Source: Syntrophobotulus glycolicus DSM 8271 (lineage in GTDB: Bacteria; Bacillota; Desulfitobacteriia; Desulfitobacteriales; Syntrophobotulaceae). Taken from it: a DNA stretch of 64,000 nt. Below the pieces are notes generated by a model that worked only from the letters and a program-made list of their open reading frames with translations, did no database searches and was not told the DNA's origin. Shown in pieces: positions 51,680 through 61,515 of this stretch (the first letter of the stretch is position 1; each line of letters begins with the position of its first letter). The stretch spans positions 992,001 to 1,056,000 of the forward strand of contig NC_015172.1 in the NCBI RefSeq assembly GCF_000190635.1. The letters run 5' to 3'. The position numbers and the translations under genes were made by a program.

Positions 51680-54600
51680 GTGACAAAATTAATCGAACTG
51701 GACTGCGTCTACAGTGAAGTTGTCAACTTCGCCATGCAGCATAATCACGTTCCGGTCATTCAAAAATGCATTTTAAAAAATCTGTCGGAAGAGGATCTGG
51801 AAGAGATCGAAGTCCATATCGCTTCCGAGCCGGAGTTTGCCTATGCCTGGAAAACGACAATTTCCGTGATCCCCGCCGGTCAGACCGTGGAACTGGGCGT
51901 TGTCGATCTTCAGTTATCGTATCACTTCCTGTCCGGCCTGACGGAAAAAATCAACGGAACGCTGGTGATCGCGGTCAGAAAAAATCAGGAAGACATCGCT
52001 TCGTTGAGCGGGCAGATCACCGTTCTGGCCCATGATGAGTGGAGCGGCGCCTTAATCCTGCCGGAAATCACCGCCGCTTTTATCACGCCCAATCATCCTG
52101 CCGTTCAGGAAATTCTGCCCAAAGCGAACCGCTTCCTGCAGGAATGGACCGGCAACCCGTCCTTTACCGCTTATCAAAGCCGCAATCCCAACACCGTAAG
52201 AATGCAGATTGCGGCCATCTATGCGGCCCTGCAAAATGAAAATATCGCCTATTGTCTGCCACCCGCCAGCTTTGAGCCGGCCGGGCAGCGCATCAGGCTT
52301 GGCGATACCTTGATCCGGCAAAAAATGGGGACCTGCCTGGATCTGTCCCTTTTTTATGCCGGCTGCCTGGAAGCCGCCGGGCTCAATCCCATCCTGATCT
52401 TCCAGCAGGGACACGCTTTTATCGGCTGCTGGCTGGAAGACCAGTGCTTTGCGGAATGCGTCCAGGACGATATCTCGCTTTTGACCAAAAGAACGGCGGA
52501 AGGCATTCACGAAATCTGCCTGGTGGAATGCACCTGTTTGGTAGCGGGGAAAAACATCTCTTTCGACGAGGCGGTGCAAGCCGGCGCCAGACATCTGACC
52601 GAGCGGGATCAATTTGAGTTCTTTCTCGATATCAAACGAACCCGCGGAAGTGGTATCCGGCCCATACCCCAAAGAGTGCCGTATGGCGAAGCCGCGGTTT
52701 CCGCCGCAGACCTTCCTGCGGACCGGCAGGAGGCCCAAGCGCCCGCAGCCCTGGAAGTTTTGGACAAGATCGAGGATGTGGCTCGGGTGGAGGTATCCCG
52801 GCGGCAAATCTGGGAACGCAAGCTCCTGGACCTCAGCCTGCGCAATACCCTGGTCAATTTCCGGGTGACCAGAAACGCCATCCAGCTCATGGCGGGCAAG
52901 CTGAACAAGCTGGAAGACGCCCTGGCCGGCGGCCAGGAATTTGAAATCCTGGAGAAACCCCAGGACTGGGTCAACAGCCTGCGGGACGCCAAGATTTATG
53001 CCATCGAACAGCAAGCCGACGCCTTGGATAACCTGGCCCGTACCGAGTTTGCCCAGAAACGGCTGCGGACCTTTCTGGAGCAGGAAGAGCTTGCCGTCCG
53101 GGTCACTCATTTGTACCGACAAGCGAAAATCAGCCTGGAAGAGAACGGCAGCAATACCCTTTACTTAGCTTTGGGCTTCTTAAAATGGTACGAAACCGAC
53201 GTTAGTGAAAAAGAGCGCTACGCGCCGCTGGTCCTGATTCCTATCGAACTGGCGCGCAAAGCGGCCAAAAAAGGGTTTTGCATCCGCCTGCGCGACGAGG
53301 ACCCTCAAATGAACATTACCCTCCTGGAAATGCTGCGCCAGGATTTCGGCTTGACCATCGGCGGCTTGGACCCGCTGCCCGCGGATGAAAGCGGGATCGA
53401 TCTCAAGCGGGTCTTTCATACCGTCCGTCAGGCGGTCATGCAGAAATCCCGCTGGGACGTGGAGGAACTGGCCTTTATCGGCTTGTTTTCCTTCAGCCAG
53501 TTCATTATGTGGAATGACCTCCGCAACCGGGCGGAGGATTTAAAGAAAAATAAAATCGCCGCCAGCCTACTGTCCGGCCAAATGGAATGGGAACCCGCCT
53601 CTGCTTTTCCGGCGCCCGGCACCCTGGACACAGCCTTTGCGCCGGCGGATTTTGCCGTGCCCCTCAGCGCCGATTCCTCGCAGTTAGCGGCCATTTGCGC
53701 GGCCGGGCAGGGGAACAGCTTTGTCCTGCACGGTCCTCCGGGTACGGGGAAATCCCAGACCATCGCCAATATGATTGCCAACGCCCTCTTTCAGGGCCAA
53801 ACCGTGCTTTTCATTGCCGAGAAAATGGCCGCCCTTTCCGTCGTCCAAAGAAGGCTGGCCGCCATTGGCCTGGGGCCGTTTTGTCTCGAACTGCACTCCA
53901 ACAAAGCCAGGAAAAAGGATGTTCTGGCCCAGCTCCAGCACGTGCTGGAACTCGGCAAAACTAACGCTCCGGAAGCCTATCAGGAAAAAGCGGACCGCCT
54001 GCAGGCGCTGCGCCGGCAGTTGAATGAAGTGGTGGAAGCCATTCACCGCCAGCGGCCTTGCGGTTTTTCCTTATACGAGGCGCTGGTCCGTTTTGAACAG
54101 TATCAGGAGGTGCCGCAAGTAATCCAGATTTCCGCGCAACAGGCGGCCGCTCTCACGCCGCAGCTCTATACGGCCTGGACGGACCTGGTGCGTGAGCTGA
54201 AAACGGCGGGCGCAGCCTGCGGCGGCGTATACCGCAATCCGCTCGGGGAATTTACGGTCCGTACCTTTCTCCAAAACACCAAACTGGAAATCGCCCGGGA
54301 CCTTGCTTCATACCGGGAAGCCCTGGCGGCCTTGCGTACCGCGCTGGCGGCAGCCGGCGGCATCTTGGAACTCCCGCCCCTGCGGACCTACGCCCAGGTG
54401 GCCGCCGCGGCAGGGTTGTTGGAACTGCTGGCGGGAGCGCGCTATTTTCCGGGCCAACTGCTGGAACACCCGGACCTGCCTTCCCTGCGGGATACGGTCG
54501 ACAAGGTCTGTGCCTGCGGGCAAAAACGGGACAGCCTGGAAAAACAGCTGCTACTGGATTTCTCAGCCTCCATCCTGAACTTTGACCAGGAAACCGCCCT

Positions 54601-57600
54601 TCAGCAGTGGCGCCTGGCGGAAGGAAGCTGGTTTTTACCCAAACTGCTCGGCTACAATAAGGTGGCCAAGATGTTGAAGATGCACGCTTTGCGCCCGGCC
54701 CAGCTGAAAAAAGAACAGGCGCCGGACGTGCTGGGGATGATTGCGGAATACCAGGCCATGGTCCGGACCGTGGCGGAACATACCGTGACGTTCCAGGAAT
54801 TATTCGGCCTTCTCTGGCAGCAGGGCATAGCGGACTGGGAGAGTATCGCCGCGGTCTATGCTCAGGCGCTCCAAGTCCGGGACCTGCTTGCCGCGCTCTG
54901 TGACGACCCTGGCCACCGGCAGGATTTGCTGTCCAAACTGCTCAAGACGGCAGCCGGCGATTTACCCCAGTTCCAAACCGGGAACAAAGAGCTGCTGGAC
55001 ACGGTCGGCTCCCAGTTTGCAAGGCTGCTCTCCCTGCAGCAAAGCCTTGCCCGCAGCGCCGGGATCGATTTTACCCGGCTGCAGGCGGCCGAAGCGGAAA
55101 ATACCGGAGAAAGCTGGCTGCAGTGGATGGAAGCAAAGGTCCGCGCCTGGGAACAGCACCTGGACGGCCTGCGCAATTGGTGCGCCTATTTGACTGTCAG
55201 AGCCCAAGCAGCGGAAATCGGTCTAAACCCCGTGGTTGCGGCCTATGAACAGGGGACGGTAACAGCGGACACCCTGCTGCCGGCCTTTTACCGGGCCACC
55301 GCGCTGGCCTGCGCCACCCATGTCCTGGACCGGGAAGCCTGCCTGGGGGTCTTTAACGGGGAACTCTTTGCCGAAAAAATCGCCCGCTACAAACAAACCT
55401 GCGCCGAATTTGAACAGTTGACCCAACAGGAACTGGCGGCCAGATTGTCGGCCAGAATACCGTCCGCCGCCGCCAGCTATGCCAATTCCTCGGAAATCTC
55501 CATTCTGCAGCGGGCCATCCGCAGCAACGGCCGTATGCTGTCCATCCGCCGGCTCTTCGACCAGATCCCCAACCTGCTGCGCAAGATCTGCCCCTGCCTG
55601 CTGATGAGCCCGATTTCCGCGGCCCAGTATATCGACCCCGCCTATCCGCCCTTTGACCTCGTGATCTTCGACGAAGCTTCCCAGATGCCGACCTGTGAAG
55701 CGGTCGGCGCCATGGCCCGCGGGCATAACCTGATCGTGGTCGGCGACCCCAAACAATTGCCGCCCACCAACTTTTTCAATGCTAACCGCTTCGACGAGGA
55801 CAATTTTGAAAAAGAAGATTTGGAAAGCGTTCTGGACGATTGCCTGGCCCTCTCCATGCCCCAGGAACACCTGCTCTGGCATTACCGCTCCCGGCATGAA
55901 AGCCTGATTGCCTTCAGCAACCGGCAGTATTACGATAACAAACTGTTTGCCTTTCCCTCCCCCAATGATTTGGTATCGGAGGTGCAGTTCATCCCGGTGG
56001 CCGGCTACTATGACCGGGGCGGCAGCAAGCAGAACAAAGCCGAAGCCCAGGCCGTCGTGGCCGAGATCATACGCAGGCTTCAAGACCCCGTTCTCCGCCG
56101 CCGCAGTATCGGGGTGGTCACCTTCAGCGCCGTGCAGCAGAACCTGATCGACGATCTGCTGGTGGAGGCCTTCGCCGTGAGTCCCGAGCTGGAAGAACGG
56201 AACAACCGGGCCGAGGAACCGGTCTTTATCAAAAACCTGGAGAATGTCCAGGGCGACGAGCGCGACGTTATTCTGTTCTCCATCGGCTACGGCCCGGACC
56301 AGAACGGCAAAGTCGCCCTCAATTTCGGCCCGCTCAACCGGGACGGCGGCTGGCGGCGTCTGAATGTGGCCGTATCCCGGGCGCGGTATCAAATGATGGT
56401 CTTCTCCACCCTGCAGCCGGAGCAGATCGACCTGGCCAAGACCCGAGCCGAAGGGGTGGCCGGTTTGAAAGCCTTCCTCAGCTTCGCCCAAAAAGGCAAG
56501 AGCGCCCTGCCGTCAAAACCCGGCAATACCGCTCAGGAGAACGGCACCCTGGAAAAACTGATCGCCGCCAGGCTGAAAACCCTGGGGTACGAAGTCCATA
56601 CCCATATCGGCAGTTCGGAATATAAGATCGACATCGGCATCGTGCATCCGCAGAAAAAGGATGAATATATCCTGGCCATCCTGTGCGACGGCCCCAATTA
56701 TAAAAACGCCAAAACGGCCAGAGACCGCAATATCCTGCAGGACAGTGTTCTCCAAGCTCTGGGATGGTATATCCACCGCCTGTGGGTTTTGGACTGGTGG
56801 GAGAATGCGGATCAGGAAGTGGCGAAGATCAAAGCAGCGGTGGAGAAGGCGCTGGCGGGAGAAAGAATTTCGGATGAGATCGGGGAAGTTCCCCGGCAGG
56901 AAGAGAGCGCGAATCCCCGGGCCGAAGTGATGGTATCGCCCCAATTCCGGCAGTATGCTTCCGGCACAGAAGCGGAAGGGGATAGGTATGAAAAAGGCAG
57001 CGGCAATAACGACGGCAGCTTTGGTGAAAAGGATAGCTATGTTGACAATTACAACAAGACAAGCGCCGGTCACCGGAATGAGGCGGCAAGCTCCGATAAA
57101 CTGACGTACCATTCTTGTACGCTGGAAACTACCGGCGGCAGTGCCGATGATTTCTGCCTGCCTCAGCATAACAAGCTGATTTTGTCCCAAATCGAGCAAA
57201 TCTTATCCAGCGAAGCTCCGATCAGCAAGAGCCTTTTAGGGAAACGACTCTTAAACGCCTGGGGCATTTCCCGCATGGGAACGAGGCTGGAGAGAAGGTT
57301 CGAGGAACTCCTGCAAGCAGGCCGTTTCAAGCGGACGAAATCCCGCGGGATAACCTTCTATTGGAGTAAGGAACAAGAACCGGAAAGCTATGGGCTGTTT
57401 CGTATTCCCGGAAGCAATGGTACGCGCAGGGATATGGAGGATATTCCGACGGCGGAAATCGCAAACGCTGTGAAAGATATCCTGACCAATCAGATCAGTT
57501 TATCGCAGGAAGATTTGGTGAAGGAAGTGTATAAGCTGTTTGGATTCGCCAGGGGGAGCGCGGCGATGGAGGAGATTATTCAGGCCGGGATAAAAGCGGG

Positions 57601-57658
57601 TGTGAAAAAGGGGTATGTGGCGGTGGATGATGGGGGACGGGTTGTGGTGAGGGAGTAG
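51680..57658 (+). CDS. giant DUF4011/SF1 helicase/Vsr-like nuclease/DUF3320 protein (Hhe-like)
   Basis: A 1992-residue protein. N-terminal region contains a transglutaminase-like segment (MGTCLDLSLFYAGCLEAAGL ... QGHAFIGCW, about 216-255) with Cys and His. DUF4011 begins near 370 (RRQIWERKLLDLSLRNTLVN). SF1 helicase: Walker A GPPGTGKSQTIANM near 683, motif II VIFDEASQMPT near 1328, VVGDPKQLPPT, VQGDERDVILFSIGY near 1520 and motif VI RRLNVAVSRAR near 1555. A Vsr/MTES_1575-type nuclease domain follows (about 1620-1700), then a low-complexity linker and a DUF3320-like end. DUF4011-helicase-Vsr proteins have been reported as anti-phage (Hhe type). GTG 51680 with AAAGGA upstream. Coding is GC-rich relative to neighbours. 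Confidence 0.88.
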   Translation: MTKLIELDCVYSEVVNFAMQHNHVPVIQKCILKNLSEEDLEEIEVHIASEPEFAYAWKTTISVIPAGQTVELGVVDLQLSYHFLSGLTEKINGTLVIAVRKNQEDIASLSGQITVLAHDEWSGALILPEITAAFITPNHPAVQEILPKANRFLQEWTGNPSFTAYQSRNPNTVRMQIAAIYAALQNENIAYCLPPASFEPAGQRIRLGDTLIRQKMGTCLDLSLFYAGCLEAAGLNPILIFQQGHAFIGCWLEDQCFAECVQDDISLLTKRTAEGIHEICLVECTCLVAGKNISFDEAVQAGARHLTERDQFEFFLDIKRTRGSGIRPIPQRVPYGEAAVSAADLPADRQEAQAPAALEVLDKIEDVARVEVSRRQIWERKLLDLSLRNTLVNFRVTRNAIQLMAGKLNKLEDALAGGQEFEILEKPQDWVNSLRDAKIYAIEQQADALDNLARTEFAQKRLRTFLEQEELAVRVTHLYRQAKISLEENGSNTLYLALGFLKWYETDVSEKERYAPLVLIPIELARKAAKKGFCIRLRDEDPQMNITLLEMLRQDFGLTIGGLDPLPADESGIDLKRVFHTVRQAVMQKSRWDVEELAFIGLFSFSQFIMWNDLRNRAEDLKKNKIAASLLSGQMEWEPASAFPAPGTLDTAFAPADFAVPLSADSSQLAAICAAGQGNSFVLHGPPGTGKSQTIANMIANALFQGQTVLFIAEKMAALSVVQRRLAAIGLGPFCLELHSNKARKKDVLAQLQHVLELGKTNAPEAYQEKADRLQALRRQLNEVVEAIHRQRPCGFSLYEALVRFEQYQEVPQVIQISAQQAAALTPQLYTAWTDLVRELKTAGAACGGVYRNPLGEFTVRTFLQNTKLEIARDLASYREALAALRTALAAAGGILELPPLRTYAQVAAAAGLLELLAGARYFPGQLLEHPDLPSLRDTVDKVCACGQKRDSLEKQLLLDFSASILNFDQETALQQWRLAEGSWFLPKLLGYNKVAKMLKMHALRPAQLKKEQAPDVLGMIAEYQAMVRTVAEHTVTFQELFGLLWQQGIADWESIAAVYAQALQVRDLLAALCDDPGHRQDLLSKLLKTAAGDLPQFQTGNKELLDTVGSQFARLLSLQQSLARSAGIDFTRLQAAEAENTGESWLQWMEAKVRAWEQHLDGLRNWCAYLTVRAQAAEIGLNPVVAAYEQGTVTADTLLPAFYRATALACATHVLDREACLGVFNGELFAEKIARYKQTCAEFEQLTQQELAARLSARIPSAAASYANSSEISILQRAIRSNGRMLSIRRLFDQIPNLLRKICPCLLMSPISAAQYIDPAYPPFDLVIFDEASQMPTCEAVGAMARGHNLIVVGDPKQLPPTNFFNANRFDEDNFEKEDLESVLDDCLALSMPQEHLLWHYRSRHESLIAFSNRQYYDNKLFAFPSPNDLVSEVQFIPVAGYYDRGGSKQNKAEAQAVVAEIIRRLQDPVLRRRSIGVVTFSAVQQNLIDDLLVEAFAVSPELEERNNRAEEPVFIKNLENVQGDERDVILFSIGYGPDQNGKVALNFGPLNRDGGWRRLNVAVSRARYQMMVFSTLQPEQIDLAKTRAEGVAGLKAFLSFAQKGKSALPSKPGNTAQENGTLEKLIAARLKTLGYEVHTHIGSSEYKIDIGIVHPQKKDEYILAILCDGPNYKNAKTARDRNILQDSVLQALGWYIHRLWVLDWWENADQEVAKIKAAVEKALAGERISDEIGEVPRQEESANPRAEVMVSPQFRQYASGTEAEGDRYEKGSGNNDGSFGEKDSYVDNYNKTSAGHRNEAASSDKLTYHSCTLETTGGSADDFCLPQHNKLILSQIEQILSSEAPISKSLLGKRLLNAWGISRMGTRLERRFEELLQAGRFKRTKSRGITFYWSKEQEPESYGLFRIPGSNGTRRDMEDIPTAEIANAVKDILTNQISLSQEDLVKEVYKLFGFARGSAAMEEIIQAGIKAGVKKGYVAVDDGGRVVVRE

Positions 57659-57770
57659 GGGTTATGTGTGCTATAGCAATAATGGGAAGTTCAGATTGAA
57701 GGTAAAGCTGATTACTCAAAAGCAAAAAATTGATTTATGCTGTTTATGTTTTGTACGAGGAGGACGTAAT

Positions 57771-59837
57771 ATGGATGGAATATTGACAGAACAAAGTAGG
57801 GTAGAGTCATTTCTCGGAGCACATCCTGATCATTATGACTTACTCAAACCATTTAAATTTGGGTTTGTTGCAAACTACGCAACAGAGTTTGTGTTCGCCA
57901 ATACGAATATATATATTTACTTGCTTGAAGCAAATGATTTCATTAAAGAACAGTTCGGTTTTGAGAAAGAGGTCTTGTTCGCTTATTCGCCGTATTCACA
58001 TATGGAGTCACGTTCGTTGCAGGCGCTATATCAAGCTCTTAAAATTTATCCTTACAAAAACAGAATAGATGCTTTAAGCTGTTTTTTTGTATCAGACGAT
58101 GCAAATATAATTGAGTGGATGCGGAGCGGTTCAATTGATAACGAGATTGCTCAAAATATCATTTGTTTTTCAAAAGATGAGTTATTAGCAAATAAAAACG
58201 ATGCATGGTATATACGCAATAGGCTTATCAAGGATTGCTTTGCTGCGGATTTATTCGAGTATTCATTACCATTGAGAGAGGATTCTTTCTTTTTCGGCAG
58301 ACAACAGTACATTTCGAGAATGTTAGATTCGATAAGACGTTGCGAAAACAGAGGAATCTTTGGTTTGCGTAAAACTGGCAAGACTTCTCTTTTGTTCAAG
58401 GTTGAACGAACATTGATAGAACAGAAGATGGGATTGGTGTTATTTATTGACTGTAAGTCCCCCTCGTACAGGACAAAGCACTGGTATGAGTTACTCGGCG
58501 AAATTTGCTCGAAAATAGCAAATATATTAAAAATCGAAAAATACTACTGGAATAAGAACCCAAGTGGAATTTTGGGGGCATTTCGCTATGTCGTACAAGA
58601 AGCTAATAAGAAAGGTAAGAAGATTATTCTGTTCTTTGACGAAATCGAATATATTTCTTTTAATGCAACGCTTGATAAGCATTGGAAAAGAGAATTTATT
58701 GATTTTTGGCAAACTATATGGTCAGTTCAAAGTTTATACAGAAACTTAGTCTTTATCATCGGTGGAGTGAACGCAAGTTCTGTTGAAAAGGATATGCTTG
58801 ACACCATACAAAACCCTTTGTTTAGCATAGTGCAATCAGAATACCTAAAAGGGTTCAATATAGATGAAACAAAATCTATGATTAAAACTATAGGTAAAAG
58901 AATGGGATTAAAGTTTTCATATGATGCCATTGAATATCTTTATAACCAGTACGGTGGTCATCCAATGCTTACGCGAAAAGCGTGTAGTGCTATCAATAGA
59001 ATATTGACCGAATCAAGACCGATTGATATTTCGCTACAAAAAATAAGAGAGCTTTTAGAAGAAGTTAATTCCGACTTAGTTTATTACTTTCAGCATGTAG
59101 TTTCGGAAATACGGATGTTTTATCCAGAGGAGTATGAATTGTTTGAAATGCTCGCTTCGGGTCAAATCGGTGATTTTATAGAGCTCGCGCAGATAAGCGA
59201 GTATTCTAAACATTTATACGATTATGGTCTTGTTGTGAAAGACAATAATGTTCCTTCAATAAATATGCCAGTAGCAGGTCGGTATGCCGCTTTGGAGTTG
59301 GCGAAACGCGAAAAGAGGAACGGACTTTTTAGAACAATTGAAATTTCTAAAAGAAATAATTGGGTAAAGCAAAGGATAGGTTCAATAATAAGCGACTTGC
59401 GTCAATTAGAAATTGTTATAAAATCTCTCGGAAAAGCCAGTCTATTCGGCGCAAATTCTTTTCCAGAAGCCGATAGATTCAGGTCCATAACTGCGGTTGC
59501 GAATGAAACAGAATTTTTGGAATTTATAAATATATGTAATCGGTGTTTTGTTGAGTCAATTGAAAATTACGGCAAAAGCATAGCTAAAAACCGATATTTT
59601 TGGACGGACATTAAGCCAAATTATCCTGCTATTTTCTCTATTCTTGAACGCATTAAAGTATATCGCCACTGGAAAGATCACTCTGCACTTAGGCCTGATG
59701 TGGCCAAAAAACTACAAGAGTTTTTGGAAGCAGACACTTTCGGAATTAGCATTGAGGAAAAGCCGTTTGTTATTCAGCAGAAGTTACTAGATGGTTTTTT
59801 CACAAATATACAAGCGGAAATGAGCAATCTAACCTAA
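57771..59837 (+). CDS. large AAA/STAND-like ATPase
   Basis: A 688-residue protein. An N-terminal domain of about 175 residues (LLKPFKFGFVANYATEFVFA) precedes an ATPase domain with FFFGRQQYISRML, Walker A FGLRKTGKTSLL near residue 198 and Walker B IILFFDEIEYIS near 284, then a winged-helix-like part and a C-terminal helical domain of about 200 residues (NWVKQRIGSIISDLRQLEIV). The plan resembles archaeal-ATPase/STAND NTPases that act as sensors in defence. ATG 57771 has GAGGAGG 8 bases upstream. It follows the giant helicase by 110 bases. Coding is AT-rich, unlike the helicase, so the genes may have different origins. Confidence 0.8.
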   Translation: MDGILTEQSRVESFLGAHPDHYDLLKPFKFGFVANYATEFVFANTNIYIYLLEANDFIKEQFGFEKEVLFAYSPYSHMESRSLQALYQALKIYPYKNRIDALSCFFVSDDANIIEWMRSGSIDNEIAQNIICFSKDELLANKNDAWYIRNRLIKDCFAADLFEYSLPLREDSFFFGRQQYISRMLDSIRRCENRGIFGLRKTGKTSLLFKVERTLIEQKMGLVLFIDCKSPSYRTKHWYELLGEICSKIANILKIEKYYWNKNPSGILGAFRYVVQEANKKGKKIILFFDEIEYISFNATLDKHWKREFIDFWQTIWSVQSLYRNLVFIIGGVNASSVEKDMLDTIQNPLFSIVQSEYLKGFNIDETKSMIKTIGKRMGLKFSYDAIEYLYNQYGGHPMLTRKACSAINRILTESRPIDISLQKIRELLEEVNSDLVYYFQHVVSEIRMFYPEEYELFEMLASGQIGDFIELAQISEYSKHLYDYGLVVKDNNVPSINMPVAGRYAALELAKREKRNGLFRTIEISKRNNWVKQRIGSIISDLRQLEIVIKSLGKASLFGANSFPEADRFRSITAVANETEFLEFINICNRCFVESIENYGKSIAKNRYFWTDIKPNYPAIFSILERIKVYRHWKDHSALRPDVAKKLQEFLEADTFGISIEEKPFVIQQKLLDGFFTNIQAEMSNLT

Positions 59838-59861
59838 TTAAACTTAAAAAAGAATATTAAA

Positions 59862-59957
59862 AAGGTTGGTACAGGTACGATTCATCCTGCATTCCCAGAA
59901 AATTATAACGAGATGCTACCAAACCCGCATAAACACTGGAAAGCTCGCTCGTTATGA
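59862..59957 (+). pseudogene. short protein tail fragment
   Basis: Reads KVGTGTIHPAFPENYNEMLP then NPHKHWKARSL and stop. It looks like a real protein end rather than random translation, but has no start. Family not recognised. Confidence 0.3.
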
Positions 59958-60089
59958 ATCGAAATTGTAACATGAGCTAATTTTAAGGAAATATTCAATT
60001 GCATGTTGTAAAATTGGTATTTGTCCGTATCCTTGTTGCAACAATTTCGGAATTCAGGATATTAGCAGGATTTTCTACAAGAGTTTGAA

Positions 60090-60548
60090 TTGCCCATTAT
60101 GTTTATAATAACAAACTCAATCTCATGTTCGTATGTTTTAGTTGATTTTCCCGGAAATAAAACAAGATACCTGCAGGATTTCTATTACAAGTACCGTGAC
60201 CTGGATGAAAAGTACCTCCGCAAATGTATCGACTACTGTCTGGAAGATATCGCGATGCTTCCGGATGTCCCAAAGTGCTATCGGAAAGAGGAAATAGAGC
60301 CTATCCAAGCTCTCATTTCCGTTTATGGGAAGAAAAAACGGAGGAGAAGCTTAAAGCCTTTGAGCCGTTCAACGGCAGTATTCCCGATTGCTTACCGGTT
60401 GGCGGTAATCTATAAAAAACGCAAGAAACTTACCGAGGCGATGACCATCTGCGACCGGGTGATCGCGTATTACGATAGCGTTGGCATGTGCGGCAGTGCT
60501 TCGGAATTTACAAAGCGGTGCAAAAAGCTGGAGGAAAAATTCATGTGA
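60090..60548 (+). pseudogene. small TPR-like protein gene with two frameshifts
   Basis: In one frame it reads RYLQDFYYKYRDLDEKYLRK and CIDYCLEDIAMLPDV, and at the end AYRLAVIYKKRKKLTEAMTI and CDRVIAYYDS, helical repeats typical of a small TPR-like protein. In between the sense jumps to another frame (EEKTEEKLKAFEPFNGSIP), flanked by an A-run of six at 60331-60340. Two compensating indels would restore one protein. The N-terminus also looks truncated. Sequencing error in the A-run is possible. Confidence 0.55.
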
Positions 60549-60623
60549 ATAATGGACGTGGCAGATATTGGCTATTGCGGTTATAATTATAGTCAAGAAA
60601 ATACGGCAAAGGAGATCGAGCAT

Positions 60624-60769
60624 ATGACCAACGCCTATGTGATAAATAAAAATTCCATCAAGCTTCCTTAAGTTTCAGAAAAACTGAAACTTAAGGAAGC
60701 TTGATGGAATTAAAGGTTATATCCGGCGAAATGGACGGTGTTCTGATATTGAAGGTTGTAGAATTATGA
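60624..60769 (+). pseudogene. AbrB/MazE-type antitoxin gene interrupted by palindrome
   Basis: AAAGGAG precedes ATG 60624, which reads MTNAYVINKNSIKLP then stop; the frame resumes VSEKLKLKEA, stop, and after a shift MELKVISGEMDGVLILKVVE to 60769. Joined, this is a full SpoVT-AbrB swapped-hairpin antitoxin of about 47 residues. The disrupted part coincides with a perfect 28-base inverted repeat. No MazF-like toxin follows directly; a RelE-type module does. Confidence 0.65.
60651..60711. repeat. perfect 28-bp inverted repeat with A5 loop
   Basis: Arms 60651-60678 and 60684-60711 are exact complements, separated by five A. The second arm carries the expected antitoxin codons (LKLKE), whereas the first arm carries the stop. 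There is no T-run, so this is not a standard terminator. Confidence 0.9.
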
Positions 60770-60775
60770 TATAAT
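60749..60775 (+). promoter_or_regulatory. extended -10 promoter candidate of toxin-antitoxin pair
   Basis: TGATATAAT (TATAAT at 60770-60775 with an upstream TG) lies 37 bases before the antitoxin start. The -35 (TTGAAG, 15-base spacing) is poor. Confidence 0.45.
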
Positions 60776-60812
60776 GGGAATGTTAAAAATTGTAAATAAA
60801 GGGGGCTAAAAA

Positions 60813-61067
60813 ATGACTCTTTCCAAAAAAATAGAACAAGCCTTACAAGATGAATTAAAACAGGAAAACATTAAAACAGTGATTGAAATTGCTGAGTTTT
60901 TAAAATTTAAAGAAACCCAGCAACAATGGAATAAAATAAATGAGTCAGAACCTAAGTATATTACAGAAACGGAAAGAGCAAAACTCAATGACCTTAAATC
61001 CAAAGGGGAATTTGTTGAACAAAGAGATCTCCTAGATGAATTAGGGATCCATGAAGATGAAATATAG
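60813..61067 (+). CDS. antitoxin of RelE/ParE-type module
   Basis: An 84-residue, mostly helical, Lys/Glu-rich protein (LSKKIEQALQDELKQENIKT, then VIEIAEFLKFKETQQQ) ending in an acidic tail (DLLDELGIHEDEI). It has the size and position of an antitoxin and overlaps the RelE-type toxin gene. I do not recognise the DNA-binding fold with confidence. AAAGGGGG precedes ATG 60813. It should bind the toxin and repress its own promoter, as usual for such pairs. Confidence 0.75.
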   Translation: MTLSKKIEQALQDELKQENIKTVIEIAEFLKFKETQQQWNKINESEPKYITETERAKLNDLKSKGEFVEQRDLLDELGIHEDEI

Positions 61068-61302
61068 AATTGAGTATGAAAAATCCTGTGTGAAGTATTT
61101 GAAGAAACTGGATAAAAACACACAAATAAGAATAATTAACGCTATTAACCAGTTGCCTTTTGGAGATATAAAAAGGCTGCAAGGAAGTACAGAGGATTAC
61201 AGACTTAGAGTTGGTCAATATAGAGTAATATTCAGTCGATATGAGGAAGAGTTATTGGTTAAGATTATTCAAATTTCCCCTCGCGGACAAATATATAAAT
61301 GA
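61057..61302 (+). CDS. RelE/ParE-superfamily toxin
   Basis: An 81-residue protein with the RelE fold pattern: KYRIEYEKSCVKYLKKLDK, RIINAINQLPFGDIKRLQGS, then EDYRLRVGQYRVIFSRYEE and a hydrophobic last strand. The YRLRVGQYRVIF strand with its Arg pair is the catalytic strand of RelE/YafQ mRNA interferases. ATG 61057 or 61051; both overlap the antitoxin end. It would cut mRNA at the ribosome when the antitoxin is degraded. Confidence 0.88.
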   Translation: MKYRIEYEKSCVKYLKKLDKNTQIRIINAINQLPFGDIKRLQGSTEDYRLRVGQYRVIFSRYEEELLVKIIQISPRGQIYK

Positions 61303-61385
61303 GACGGATCGACCAGTTCCAGGTATAAATTATTTGTTTTTATATTTTGCAGATATTTCAGTCAATTTAAGCAGAGGCACAGATA

Positions 61386-61502
61386 TTCTCCTATGAACAA
61401 TACGTCGAAGCCAAAAGGATGAAAACCATGCAACGCTACCCCATTCTCTTCCGCTACGCCAAAAGCGAACGACTGGATTATGTACAGGAAATATTGTTTT
61501 AG
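61386..61502 (+). pseudogene. protein tail fragment before RecQ wreck
   Basis: FSYEQYVEAKRMKTMQRYPI, then LFRYAKSERLDYVQEILF and stop. It looks like a genuine C-terminus without a start. Family not recognised. Confidence 0.3.
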
Positions 61503-61515
61503 CAAGGGGAGAAAG

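Noticed and set aside
52052-56491. Long minus-strand open frames opposite the giant helicase
   Set aside because: Shadows of a GC-rich gene; no start signals or domain patterns.
60224-60415. Separate 63-codon gene inside the TPR-like pseudogene
   Set aside because: Only its middle carries sense and that piece fits the gap in the overlapping frame, so it reflects frameshifts rather than another gene.
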